From Actinomadura montaniterrae (lineage in GTDB: Bacteria; Actinomycetota; Actinomycetes; Streptosporangiales; Streptosporangiaceae), in NCBI RefSeq assembly GCF_008923365.1, contig NZ_WBMR01000066.1:1-44876 (forward strand): a stretch of 44,876 nt of DNA, read 5' to 3'. Below are positions 31,681 through 40,139 of the stretch, piece by piece. Under the pieces are notes generated by a model. That model worked only from the letters and a program-made list of their open reading frames with translations, was not told where the DNA came from and made no database searches. The position numbers were made by a program, and so were the translations under genes. Position 1 is the first letter of the stretch. Each line of letters begins with the position of its first letter.

Positions 31681-33618
31681 ATGAGATCTTTTCAGCGGTC
31701 ATCGACGCATGTCGCCGCCTTGTCCGGTGCTCTGCCAATGCTCCGGCGAGGTCGAAGAAGGACCTTGCACAGTGCAGCCGGCACCACATCAGCTCACACC
31801 ACCGGCGATCTGATGCTCGGTCGGACTGCGCATTCGCCCGCGGCTCCCGCCGGTGGGCGGATCGCTGCCCCGACTGTGGCAGCGATGGTGATGGCGACCA
31901 TCACGAGATCGTCCCCGCGTGCGAGGTCGATCTTCGGCGGACTGCTCAGTGCGGTGCGCGGAGCGGGCTCAGCGGGCTTGGCGCTCTCGGCGTTGCGAGC
32001 TCGTGAGCCGTTGTGGGGCGCGCTGGCTTTGATACCCGCCGGTGTGCGTCGTTTGGATGCTCGGGTCTCGCGTGTCAGGGACGGGGGGCTCGGCACGGTC
32101 GAAAGGGTGGTTCGGTTCTCTGGCGGGGCAGGGGCTGTGGACGGTGGGGCTGTGGCTTGCGGTCTGGCGGATCTGCGTTGGGTGCCGAGGGCTGATCGGC
32201 TGTGGCTGCAGAGGCGGTTCCCGTTCGGTCCCGTCGATGTGGAGGCCTCGGCGAAGGGCGCGGCGCTTCATAGTCGTGGTCCGGGAGGTCTGAGCGACTT
32301 GGGGGCTGCGGTGCGCGGTGAGGCGGCCGACGTGATTCCAGGACGGCTGCTTCCTAAAAATCGGTGGGCGGGGTTGTATTTGCCGTTGAGGGCTACGGGC
32401 GGGCGCGGCGCGGGATACATGCTGGTGGGCTGGAGTCGGTCGAGGAGCTTTGCTGCTGCCGTCTGGAGGGTCGCCGGTGTGCTCGGCGGGGCGGTGTCGG
32501 CGGCGCGGGCGCTGGGTGTGTTGTGGGCGAAGGCGTGGGCGGCGCACGAGCCGCGGCGGGACGCAATTCGCCTGAGCACGATCGTCGACGACTGCGATGT
32601 GGCCATCGTTGTGGTGGAGCAGTCGGGTCGGGTGGCGGTGTGGAACACCGCGATGGCGAGGTTGACCGGTACCGCGGCTGGGCACGCCGTCGGCCGGCAC
32701 GTCATCGACCTGTTCACTCTGACCCGCGACGACGGCGCGGCAGCGGATCTGAAAGAGATGCGGTGCGGGACGGTGCGGATGAGGACGCGGACCGGTCGTT
32801 CGCTGTGGGTGCAGATCTCGGTCTCGCATTCGGCGGCTCCGGATGGCGGCGGGTTGTTCACCGCGGTGCTCACCGACACCTCGGCCACCCGGCACCTGGA
32901 TTCCACGCGTCATCTGCTGCTGGTGTCGGCGCACCACGAACTGCATAGCCCTCTCACCGTGATCAGCGGGCACGCCCAGCTCCTAAGCGGCGCGGTCACT
33001 GAGCAGGGGACGCGCGAGTCCGTTGAGGCGATCCACGACGCGGTGGAGATGATGCAGCATGTCATTCGCGACTTGGGCACGGTGGTGCTCGACACCGCCC
33101 CATCCTCCGGCCGGCCCGTCACGACCTCGGAAACCATAGATGTGTCGCGACTGTTGCGCCGGGCGTTGCAGAACATCCCGTCGGTGGCGGGCAGGTCGTC
33201 GCTTTCGGTGCTCTGCAAGGTCGCGATGCGCGGTGACCCGGTACGGCTTCGGCAATGCCTATTGCTGGTCCTCGACAACGCCGACAAGTACGCCCCTCGC
33301 GGAACAGTGTCGATCAGCGTGCGCGCGCAGGGCGACCACGGTGTGATCAGTATTGCCGACGAGGGGCCCGGCCTGGCCGATGCCGAACTTCAGCAAGCCC
33401 TTACGCCCTACTATCGCTCCGCGAAGACTCGAAACCTTCCCGGAGCAGGACTCGGCCTGCACATAGCCCACACGATGATGACCGCAATGCGCGGTGGAAT
33501 CGAGCTGATACACGCGCCGACCGGTGGCCTGCAAGTGAACCTCTGGCTCCCCCTCACAAACCCCCGCGCCTGCAGGGCTGTCCCGGTCAAGGTAGAGACC
33601 TGCCACAGCCCCTGCTAG
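31681..33618 (+). CDS. Orphan PAS-containing histidine kinase
   Basis: This is a 645-residue signalling kinase. AGGAGGAGGGAC directly before ATG 31681 supports the long start, though the first 100 residues are low-complexity. Residues about 140-290 may hold a GAF-like domain (RWAGLYLPLRATGGRGAGYMLVG). Residues about 300-400 form a PAS domain (IVDDCDVAIVVVEQSGRVAVWNTAMARLTG; GHAVGRHVIDLF). The HisKA motif is HHELHSPLTVI with His419 as phosphoacceptor. The ATPase domain shows VLDNADKYAPRG (N box), IADEGPGL (G1) and GAGLGLHIA (G2). No membrane helices are obvious, so it is probably cytoplasmic. No response regulator is adjacent, making it an orphan kinase. Confidence 0.83.
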   Translation: MRSFQRSSTHVAALSGALPMLRRGRRRTLHSAAGTTSAHTTGDLMLGRTAHSPAAPAGGRIAAPTVAAMVMATITRSSPRARSIFGGLLSAVRGAGSAGLALSALRAREPLWGALALIPAGVRRLDARVSRVRDGGLGTVERVVRFSGGAGAVDGGAVACGLADLRWVPRADRLWLQRRFPFGPVDVEASAKGAALHSRGPGGLSDLGAAVRGEAADVIPGRLLPKNRWAGLYLPLRATGGRGAGYMLVGWSRSRSFAAAVWRVAGVLGGAVSAARALGVLWAKAWAAHEPRRDAIRLSTIVDDCDVAIVVVEQSGRVAVWNTAMARLTGTAAGHAVGRHVIDLFTLTRDDGAAADLKEMRCGTVRMRTRTGRSLWVQISVSHSAAPDGGGLFTAVLTDTSATRHLDSTRHLLLVSAHHELHSPLTVISGHAQLLSGAVTEQGTRESVEAIHDAVEMMQHVIRDLGTVVLDTAPSSGRPVTTSETIDVSRLLRRALQNIPSVAGRSSLSVLCKVAMRGDPVRLRQCLLLVLDNADKYAPRGTVSISVRAQGDHGVISIADEGPGLADAELQQALTPYYRSAKTRNLPGAGLGLHIAHTMMTAMRGGIELIHAPTGGLQVNLWLPLTNPRACRAVPVKVETCHSPC

Positions 33619-33698
33619 ACATTCAACTTCAGCGGTCGAGCTCTCGGCTCGTTTCGTTCGAGGCCGTTCCGGGACGGCGATGAGGTGGAAACCGTGCA

Positions 33699-33910
33699 GC
33701 CCTGGTAGTTCGTCTCGGCTGTGACGTCGAAGCGAACGACCTTACTGAACGGCATGCGTCCCGGGGTCTCGGCACGCTTGGCCGGGGTTTCTCGGCCAGC
33801 GATTCCGCGCCAAACGCGGATCGGACAGCGGCAGATCATGCGGTCGCCATCGGTGAAGCTGCTCGGCTGGTCGCCCATGTGGCCGCCATCTGCCGAGGAG
33901 ATCAACTGTC
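33699..33910 (-). pseudogene. Patatin-like phospholipase, C-terminal fragment
   Basis: On the minus strand QLISSADGGHMGDQPSSF followed by GRMPFSKVVRFDVTAETNY lines up with the segment of the intact gene at 24415 that reads QLIFLADGGHIDNQPSLF and GRMPFGRVVRFELTPETNF. It keeps the catalytic DGG aspartate but lacks the nucleophile half, a start and further C-terminal sequence. It is a decayed family member, perhaps of the same origin. Confidence 0.78.
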
Positions 33911-33942
33911 GGGGCGCAGTCCGACGTGACGGGCCGGAGTTC

Positions 33943-34917
33943 CTAGGCCGCATTTCTCCAGGCGTGGTCGCGGTAATTTTTGGGAGAAGTCCCGTAGGCG
34001 GCGCGAAATGCGCGTGTAAAGGTCGGGTGATCGCGGAAACCCCAGCGTGCCGCGATTCTATGGACCGGCATGGCGTGCATGGCCGGATCGCCGAGATCTC
34101 GCCGGGCGCGCTCGAGTCGCTGCCGTCTGATCCACGCTGCAACCGTCGTGTTACGGGTGCTGAATAGCCGGTGAAGGTGGCTCAATGAAATGTGGTGGGC
34201 GTGAGCGATGGTCTCGGGTGACAGGCTCGGATCGCGCAGGTTCTCCTGGATGAACGCTTCGATGCGCAGCAGTAGCCCGTGGCGGCTCGAAGTCTGAATC
34301 GCCGTGTCGGCTTCGAGGTGGTGTGCCAAGGCGGCGGCCAGGAGATCATGAGCGATCGTCCCGAGCCGGGAGAGGTCAGCAGGACTGTAGTCGGCGGAGC
34401 CCGTGGTGAGACTGGTGAGGTATTGGACGAGCAGGCCGCCCACACCTGTCCGGCCGGACAGCGGTATCGCCGAAAGCCGGCTGATGGCGTCGGCGGGTAG
34501 GCCCAGTAGTGCCCGCGGCATGTGCGCACGCACCAGCTTCGCGGTCTCACTGCCTGTGGCGATTCTCAGCCGGAACGTTCGCGAGCTATCGTACAGTGCG
34601 TAATCGCCGGAATTCAGAATCGCTTCGCGGTGTCCTTGGGACAGCACCAGTTGCCCTCGAATGGGAAAGACCACCGAGCACAGTTCGGGGTCGGCCTGCC
34701 GGACGAATTTTGGAGTACGCAGCACTTCAGACGGCGAGGCGGTCAGTTCCACGACGCTCACCGTGGCGAGATCCAGTGCCCGCATGCTTGCCTGGAACCC
34801 TTCGGAGAGGTCGCTGGCCAGACGCATCGGATGCGGACTGTTGACGAAGATCTCATCAAGCGCGGTTAGGCGATCTTCCGGCGGTAGATCGTCGCCGCTG
34901 AAAATCATCTGCATCAC
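33943..34917 (-). CDS. AraC-family regulator
   Basis: This is a 324-residue regulator. The N-terminal 200 residues form an AraC-type binding domain (CSVVFPIRGQLVLSQGHREAILNSGDYALYDSSRTFRLRI). The C-terminal part has both helix-turn-helix motifs: SLSPETIAHAHHISLSHLHRLFSTRNTTVAAWIRRQRLERARRDL and IAARWGFRDHPTFTRAFRAAYGTSPKNYR. The start at 34917 begins MMQMIF, and an internal ATG is two codons later. Its 3' end nearly abuts the patatin-like fragment, so its former target could have been that gene, by inference. It diverges from the LysR-type gene at 35093 across about 175 bases. Confidence 0.9.
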   Translation of the reverse strand: MMQMIFSGDDLPPEDRLTALDEIFVNSPHPMRLASDLSEGFQASMRALDLATVSVVELTASPSEVLRTPKFVRQADPELCSVVFPIRGQLVLSQGHREAILNSGDYALYDSSRTFRLRIATGSETAKLVRAHMPRALLGLPADAISRLSAIPLSGRTGVGGLLVQYLTSLTTGSADYSPADLSRLGTIAHDLLAAALAHHLEADTAIQTSSRHGLLLRIEAFIQENLRDPSLSPETIAHAHHISLSHLHRLFSTRNTTVAAWIRRQRLERARRDLGDPAMHAMPVHRIAARWGFRDHPTFTRAFRAAYGTSPKNYRDHAWRNAA

Positions 34918-35092
34918 TGGTCATCCTTGGTCGCGACCTGGTTACGGCCCTTGGCGGGATGGAGCCTTCGCGGCCCGCGCGGTGGGTTGCGTCGTGGCCT
35001 GAGGCGGAGGGCGGCGGGACGTGTGCCAGAATGCCGCATGCGATTGGTAAGGTCCAGCAAGCGTTTCTTGATGCAACTATTAGGATTGCTTG

Positions 35093-36013
35093 ATGTTGGA
35101 TCCAGTGCGGCTCATGCTGCTCAGTGAACTCGCTGACCGTGGGACCATGACCGCAGTGGCCGCTGCCTGCGGCTACACCTCGTCCGCGGTGTCCCAGCAA
35201 CTTGCGGTCCTGGAGCGCGAGGCGGGGGTGGCGCTGCTGGAGCGGGATGGCCGTCGGGTCCGGCTCACGCATGAGGGGCGGCGCCTCGTGGCCCACGCCC
35301 GCATCGTGCTCGGTGCCTTGGAGGCGGCCGAGCGCGATCTGCGGGCCGCCGACGTTCCGCGGGGACCGATCGACGTCGCCTGCTTCTCCACTTTCGCCGG
35401 GGTGCATGTAGTGCCGGCTTTGGCCGCCGCTCGTGAGCGCTACCACGAGTTGAGCATCCGCTTGCACGAACTGGAACCGCCTGAGGGTATTGCCGCTCTG
35501 CGCGCACGGCGATGCGAAGTGGCCGTCTGCTACAGCTACAACCTCACGCCATCTCCACCGCCTGAAGAGTTGACGGTGCACCCCCTCGCCACCGAACCGA
35601 TCCTCGTAGCGTTGCCGACGGAGCCTTCCGGCGTTCTCCGGGTGGACCGTGGCCGGGCCGACCGGCGGGGGATCAGCCTGAACCACCTGGCCGACGCCGA
35701 ATGGATCGTCGGGTCGCGGGAGGGCGGCAGTACGGCCCTGATCAGGCGTGCTTGTGCGGTCGCCGGCTTCGCGCCGCAGATCACGCACGCGGTCGACAAC
35801 TACGAACTCGTGCTCCGTATGGTCGCCCATGGGCTCGGAGTGGCGCTGGTACCGCTTCTCGCGGCGGAGGCGTACGGTCTGGTGCCAGGCGTCACTCTGT
35901 GCGATGTCACCGACATCGACCTCACGCGATCCATCTTCGCCCTGACTCATACTCTGTCCGGTGCCAGGCCTGCGGTCGACGCCGTGCTCCACTTGCTCGG
36001 CTCCGCCAACTGA
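35093..36013 (+). CDS. LysR-family regulator
   Basis: This is a 306-residue regulator. The N-terminal winged helix reads LLSELADRGTMTAVAAACGYTSSAVSQQLAVLEREAGVALLERDGRRVRLTHEGR, the ArgP/IciA-like subgroup with its TAVAAACGYTSSAVSQQ recognition helix. The sensor domain has VACFSTFAGVHVVPALAA and VRMVAHGLGVALVPLLAAEAY-like segments. ATG 35093 is preferred to the TTG just before it; AGGA lies upstream. CTTGATG occurs both at 35068 and over the start codon, 21 bases apart, which may be a regulatory direct repeat. It lies upstream of an MFS exporter in the same orientation, so control of that gene is possible. Confidence 0.88.
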   Translation: MLDPVRLMLLSELADRGTMTAVAAACGYTSSAVSQQLAVLEREAGVALLERDGRRVRLTHEGRRLVAHARIVLGALEAAERDLRAADVPRGPIDVACFSTFAGVHVVPALAAARERYHELSIRLHELEPPEGIAALRARRCEVAVCYSYNLTPSPPPEELTVHPLATEPILVALPTEPSGVLRVDRGRADRRGISLNHLADAEWIVGSREGGSTALIRRACAVAGFAPQITHAVDNYELVLRMVAHGLGVALVPLLAAEAYGLVPGVTLCDVTDIDLTRSIFALTHTLSGARPAVDAVLHLLGSAN

Positions 36014-36171
36014 CCGGTTCCCGCCAAGCGCTGCTGGTGCGCATTTGCCCCGTGCTCTGGAGGCCAGGGCAGTGCCGGGACCTTGGCTTTCGTCCTTCCG
36101 CGCGCGTCGCGCCACGGTACTGACCAGGCACCTGTCTCCTTCGAAAGGCCGAACCCCATCTCAGATCGACA

Positions 36172-36187
36172 TGAGAAGATCTTCTCA
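36172..36187. promoter_or_regulatory. 16-bp perfect palindrome, probable TetR operator
   Basis: TGAGAAGATCTTCTCA is a perfect 16-bp palindrome 66 bases before the MFS start at 36253. TAGCGT further downstream may be part of the promoter. The TetR-type gene that converges with this MFS gene (37473-38084) is the most likely binding protein. Confidence 0.7.
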
Positions 36188-36252
36188 AGAAGACTGGATT
36201 TGAGCTAGCGTCTTGAAGCAACTTGAGACGAAGTTCTTTTCCGGGAGGATCT

Positions 36253-37449
36253 ATGGGCAAGCGAGTCGCGCTGGTGATGGCGGCGTTCGCGATCGTGATG
36301 GCCGGACCGAACCTGCCGACCCCTCTGTACCCGCACTACCGGGCGAGCCTGGGCCTCAGCCCGTTCGGCCTCACGGTGCTGGTCGGTGCGTATTTGGTGG
36401 CGCTGGTCGCAGTGCTGCTGTCGGCCGGATGGTTCGCGCAGCGATCCTCGCCGCGCGCGCTGCTGACGGCCGGGTTGGTCGTCATGTCAGTCTCCGACGT
36501 ACTCCTGGCGTGCCCACCGACGACCGTGGGACTGGTCACAGGGCGTGCGCTCGCGGGGTGCGCGGTGGGCGCTTCTACAGGTGCGGTAGCAGTGCTGCTG
36601 AGACATCACGGCTCGGCGCGAACGGGATCGGTTCCGGCGGTATGCGCACTACTCGGCTCTGCGGCCGGCACGGCGCTGACCGCTCTGCTCGCTGAATATC
36701 TCCCCTGGCCACAGACACTCGTATACCTCGCGCATGCCGCATCGAGCCTGGGAGCCGGGGCGTGGCTGTGGCTGGTCCCGGCACTGGGACGGCCACGGCG
36801 GGGCGATGCCGGGCGTTCTGAGGGCGGAGCGGTCGTGCCAGCTGGGGCCGTCGCACGGTTCCGCGTGGCGTGCGCGTCGGGGGTCGCCGCCTGGGTGACC
36901 GCGGGATTGGTCGTGGCACTCGTCCCGAGCTATTCGGTACTGCTGCTCCGGGCGTCCAACCTCGTCGTGGTAGCGATTCCCGTGGTGGTCTTCCTGGTGG
37001 CCGCATGCGGCGGTTCGATGGCGGCGGGCCGATGGCGGCCGCGCGCCGAGATTCCGGTCGCGGCACTGCTGATGTCCGCGGGCATGGTGATCGTCGCGAT
37101 GTCCGGGCCCTGCCGGTCGACCTCCGTCCTGATCGTGGGGACGCTGGTGACCGGTGCGGGGCAGGGACTGGGCTTCCGGAGCGGTTTCGCCGCCGCGCTC
37201 TCGCTGTCGTCCCCCGAACGGCACGGGGTCGCAGCATCCTGGTACAACGCCGGCGCATATCTGGGAGCCGCCGTCACGACTCTCGGCATGGGGCTCATGG
37301 CCCAGCGGGTCGGACTGGAGAACGCCTTCTGGGGAGCCGCGGTGCTGTTCGCCTTGGGCGCGCTGGCCCTTGCCATCATGGCGCTGAGGCTGTTCTCCGG
37401 ATCGGAGCCGGCGGCACGTCCCGAGCCGGTCATTCAGCCGACGGCCTGA
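36253..37449 (+). CDS. MFS transporter
   Basis: This is a 398-residue, about 12-helix transporter. TPLYPHYRASLGLSPFGLTVLVGAY in the first loop, GWFAQRSSPRALLTAGL (motif A-like) and LTALLAEYLPW are characteristic of bacterial drug-efflux-type MFS proteins. The second half has GQGLGFRSGFAAALSL and HGVAASWYNAGAYLGAAVTTLGMGLM. GGGAGG lies seven bases upstream of ATG 36253. A palindrome upstream and the convergent TetR-type gene suggest repression relieved by a substrate. A small organic molecule efflux role is likely, but the substrate is unknown. Confidence 0.92.
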   Translation: MGKRVALVMAAFAIVMAGPNLPTPLYPHYRASLGLSPFGLTVLVGAYLVALVAVLLSAGWFAQRSSPRALLTAGLVVMSVSDVLLACPPTTVGLVTGRALAGCAVGASTGAVAVLLRHHGSARTGSVPAVCALLGSAAGTALTALLAEYLPWPQTLVYLAHAASSLGAGAWLWLVPALGRPRRGDAGRSEGGAVVPAGAVARFRVACASGVAAWVTAGLVVALVPSYSVLLLRASNLVVVAIPVVVFLVAACGGSMAAGRWRPRAEIPVAALLMSAGMVIVAMSGPCRSTSVLIVGTLVTGAGQGLGFRSGFAAALSLSSPERHGVAASWYNAGAYLGAAVTTLGMGLMAQRVGLENAFWGAAVLFALGALALAIMALRLFSGSEPAARPEPVIQPTA

Positions 37450-37472
37450 GCTGGAAAGGACGCGGAGCCGGG

Positions 37473-38084
37473 TCAGGGAGCCGGGGCGGCGACGTCTGAC
37501 GGTGCCCGCCATGCGCCGAGGAGAGAAGCGGTCAGCGAGCGGGCCACCCGCCGGGCCGTCCAGCCCGCGGTCGCCGTGAGGTCGGCGATGACACGTTCGT
37601 CGAACAAGGTGATCCACAACAGGATCGCGTAGTCAACGTCCTGTTCGGGCACGATGCCCTCGGCGATCAGCTCGCGTACCGTCGGCGCTAGGCCGTCGTA
37701 AAGAGCCGAGGTCAGCGGGTCATCCGCTCGGACCCGCTCCAGGAAGCCCTCCGGCCGACGGATGTGGGTGGAGGCGCGGCCCCACCGCACGGCCAGTTTC
37801 ACCCAGCGCTCGTCGATGAGCCGCAGCCGCTCAACGCCGTGATGGCGGGTCGAGATGTGCTCCAACTCGCCGACCAGTTCGTCGACCATGCGGTGGTAGA
37901 ACTCACGGTGGACATCGTGCACCGAGGTGAAGTGCCGGTAGACGGTGGCGGTCGCGACACCGCTCGCTCGCGCCAGGTCGGGCAGGCTGAACTCGGTGCC
38001 GCGGCCGGCGAGCAGTTCACCCGCCGCGTCCAGGAGCCGGTCCCTGGTACGGGCGCTGTCTCGGCGCAGCCGCTCTGCGGGCAT
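37473..38084 (-). CDS. TetR-family repressor
   Basis: This is a 203-residue regulator. The N-terminal domain reads SARTRDRLLDAAGELLAGRGTEFSLPDLARASGVATATVYRHFTSVHDVHREFY, with the GVATATVYRHF recognition helix. The C-terminal domain is helical, with a VDYAILLWITLFDERVIADL segment typical of ligand-binding cores. ATG 38084 is used; a TTG one codon earlier also opens the frame. It converges with the MFS gene across 23 bases and probably represses it through the palindrome at 36172. Confidence 0.92.
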   Translation of the reverse strand: MPAERLRRDSARTRDRLLDAAGELLAGRGTEFSLPDLARASGVATATVYRHFTSVHDVHREFYHRMVDELVGELEHISTRHHGVERLRLIDERWVKLAVRWGRASTHIRRPEGFLERVRADDPLTSALYDGLAPTVRELIAEGIVPEQDVDYAILLWITLFDERVIADLTATAGWTARRVARSLTASLLGAWRAPSDVAAPAP

Positions 38085-38359
38085 CAAACCTCACGATCGT
38101 CGGTACGAGGGGGCACCTCTCACCTCGCTCGCTTCATTCTTCCCTACGCCGTCGACGTCCGCCCGGCGCCGGTGGAGGGTGATCGGCCGGAGGGGTGTTT
38201 CCGTGGAAGGAGCCGGATACTTGCAGCGCCGCCCGGCGCCGGACGGTTCCTTGTGACCGAGCAGGTCCGGGTCGACCAAGCAGGAGCCGGCCTGCGGGCC
38301 GACTTCGCTGACGCAGCGCGTCGGCAGAAGCAAGGGGATCCAACCGATGAGACCTTCGC

Positions 38360-38700
38360 AGAAGGGGATCGGGCCGCTCATCCTGAACCCCATTCGCGCT
38401 GCAAAACCGCCGGTGCTGTGCCGCAGCACAGCGATGGTTCCTCTGGGACAAGCGGCCGGAGCTGATGCTCGCTTGAGCAGGGACCAGATACCCTCGGCGG
38501 GGTCCAACTCCGGTGCGTTAGAGGGCATCCGGAAGATGCGCAGCCGGATGTCGCCGCGCCCGCTGCCGGTCACGCACCCGCACCGCCGGCCGCGGTCCGC
38601 GTGGTAACCCAGGTGTGTCCCTTCGGCGGCCTCAGCCCTGGCCTGCCTCGTCCTCGAAGCAGATGTGGATGGCGTCCTCCCCGGTCTTCTGCATGAAAAC
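38360..38700 (-). pseudogene. IS630-type transposase remnant
   Basis: On the minus strand DAIHICFEDEAGQG, the first catalytic segment of IS630/DDE_3 transposases, is followed after a frame change by GHTWVTTR-like sequence and then by RMPSNAPELDPAEGIWSLLKRAS, the conserved catalytic glutamate region. The central part is deleted and there are at least two frameshifts. No ends of an element were found. Confidence 0.8.
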
Positions 38701-38707
38701 GGTTCAC

Positions 38708-39889
38708 TCAGAGCGTCGGCAGGCCGAGCGCGATGATGGTGGACGACAGTCCTTGCCAGGTGCGTACGTCCCAATCGGTGATTTGCTGCCAGCGCTGCAG
38801 GCGATACTTCACGGTGTTCGGATGCACGTGCAGGACGCGGGCGGTCGCGGTGAGTGAGAAGCCGTTCTCGGCGAACTTGAGCGCTGTCTCTGCCAGGTCA
38901 GGGTGTTGTTGCGCGGCCTCTCGGCGCGGCTCGAGCAGCACCGCGAAGCGTTGCGCGGTCGGCGCCAAGGTGGCGAGCAGCCAGTGGTCGGCAAAGAACT
39001 TCACCTGTCCCTGATCCGCCAGGGACAGTGCCGCTCTCGCGTCTGCCATGCTCATCGCGGCGCCGGGGAGCCCGGTCCGCGGCAGGCCGATGCCGAAGCT
39101 CGCATCAGGGTTCTGCCGCTGGCCCGCTTCGACCACGGCCTGCGGTGAGATGCCCTGGACCAGGGCGATCATGAGGTTGCCGCGAGTCGCGCAGCGCAGC
39201 GTGCCCGGCCATCGGTGGTGCCGCAGATCCATCATGCGCTCGTCGGGCCAGTCCTCGGCCGGTGAGCACAGTGCCTGGAACTCCCCGGCCGGGTCGAAGG
39301 TGAGGGCGGCAGCCAGTTGCCCGAGGTCGACACCTGCGGGTTCGGCGGTGGCGAGGCCGTCGAGGAATTGATGGGTCAGCCTCAGGAGCGTGGCATCGGC
39401 GGCGCGGACGGCGACGCCGTACGCCTCGGCAGCCGCGCTGCTGGAATCTTGCACCCATGTCCAGACCATCCCGACGATCGAGACGAGCTGCGCGTCGGCC
39501 CGGGTGTCGTGCGACTGAGCGCGGGCAAGCAGCACGTTCCACATCTCGCGGTAGCCGACGTGGTAAGCCCCGATGAGGGCGTGCAGCGGCAGGCCGGTGG
39601 CGGCGCGTTCGGCTCCGAGCGCATGCGCGGCCTCGACCTCTTCGCGGGTGGGCGAGCGGCGTGCGGCCACGCCGGTCAGCAGTCCCTGGTAGTGGCGGGT
39701 GACGTCGCGCTCCTGCTGCTCGCGGTCCACAATCTGATAGCTCGGGATCTCAAGCCGTATGCGGTCAACGATCCTCGGGATCACCGTGGGCAGTTCTGCG
39801 GCGAGTGATTCGCAGAGATCGACGACGGGCTGCCACTCCGCGGCGGTGTCGGCCTGCGCCCCGCCCCCCTCGGTCACGGACTCCACCAT
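38708..39889 (-). CDS. PucR/CdaR-type helix-turn-helix regulator
   Basis: This is a 393-residue regulator. The first 170 residues are helical and resemble the RsbRD-like N-terminal domain common in actinomycete CdaR-type proteins (ERAATGLPLHALIGAYHVGYREMWNVLL). A GGDEF-like central segment follows. The C-terminal PucR helix-turn-helix is clear: DLAETALKFAENGFSLTATARVLHVHPNTVKYRLQRWQQITDWD. ATG 39889 is the start chosen (MVESVTEGGG); longer readings add a shadow. It diverges from a leucine/valine dehydrogenase gene and faces an inverted repeat in the shared region, so regulation of that gene and its coupled transporter is likely. Confidence 0.9.
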   Translation of the reverse strand: MVESVTEGGGAQADTAAEWQPVVDLCESLAAELPTVIPRIVDRIRLEIPSYQIVDREQQERDVTRHYQGLLTGVAARRSPTREEVEAAHALGAERAATGLPLHALIGAYHVGYREMWNVLLARAQSHDTRADAQLVSIVGMVWTWVQDSSSAAAEAYGVAVRAADATLLRLTHQFLDGLATAEPAGVDLGQLAAALTFDPAGEFQALCSPAEDWPDERMMDLRHHRWPGTLRCATRGNLMIALVQGISPQAVVEAGQRQNPDASFGIGLPRTGLPGAAMSMADARAALSLADQGQVKFFADHWLLATLAPTAQRFAVLLEPRREAAQQHPDLAETALKFAENGFSLTATARVLHVHPNTVKYRLQRWQQITDWDVRTWQGLSSTIIALGLPTL

Positions 39890-39899
39890 CACCCCCTCA

Positions 39900-39955
39900 T
39901 GTGGATTTCGTAGTGATCTCTCTCGCGATTGTATGGCAGCTCCACTACGACCACA
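39900..39955. promoter_or_regulatory. Inverted repeat in PucR/dehydrogenase control region
   Basis: TGTGG-ATTT-CGTAGTG (39900-39915) is mirrored by CACTACG-A-CCACA (39943-39955), with 27 bases between the arms. Both half-sites, 7 and 5 bp, match exactly, although the gap inside each arm differs. It lies just upstream of the PucR-type start and could be that protein's operator. Confidence 0.55.
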
Positions 39956-40139
39956 CGTCGACGAGAGGCGATCAAGAACGCGCATGCTGCCATTTTGCGG
40001 ATTCCACAAAGACGACGCCGGGGAGTTCTCGGATTCGGTTCTGGTCCCGCGAACCGGCCGTCGGCAGGCTGGACAGCGGACGCCGCGGGGGCCAGGCCCC
40101 TGCGATGGGTCGAAAACATCTGGGTGCACTGGAGGACGC

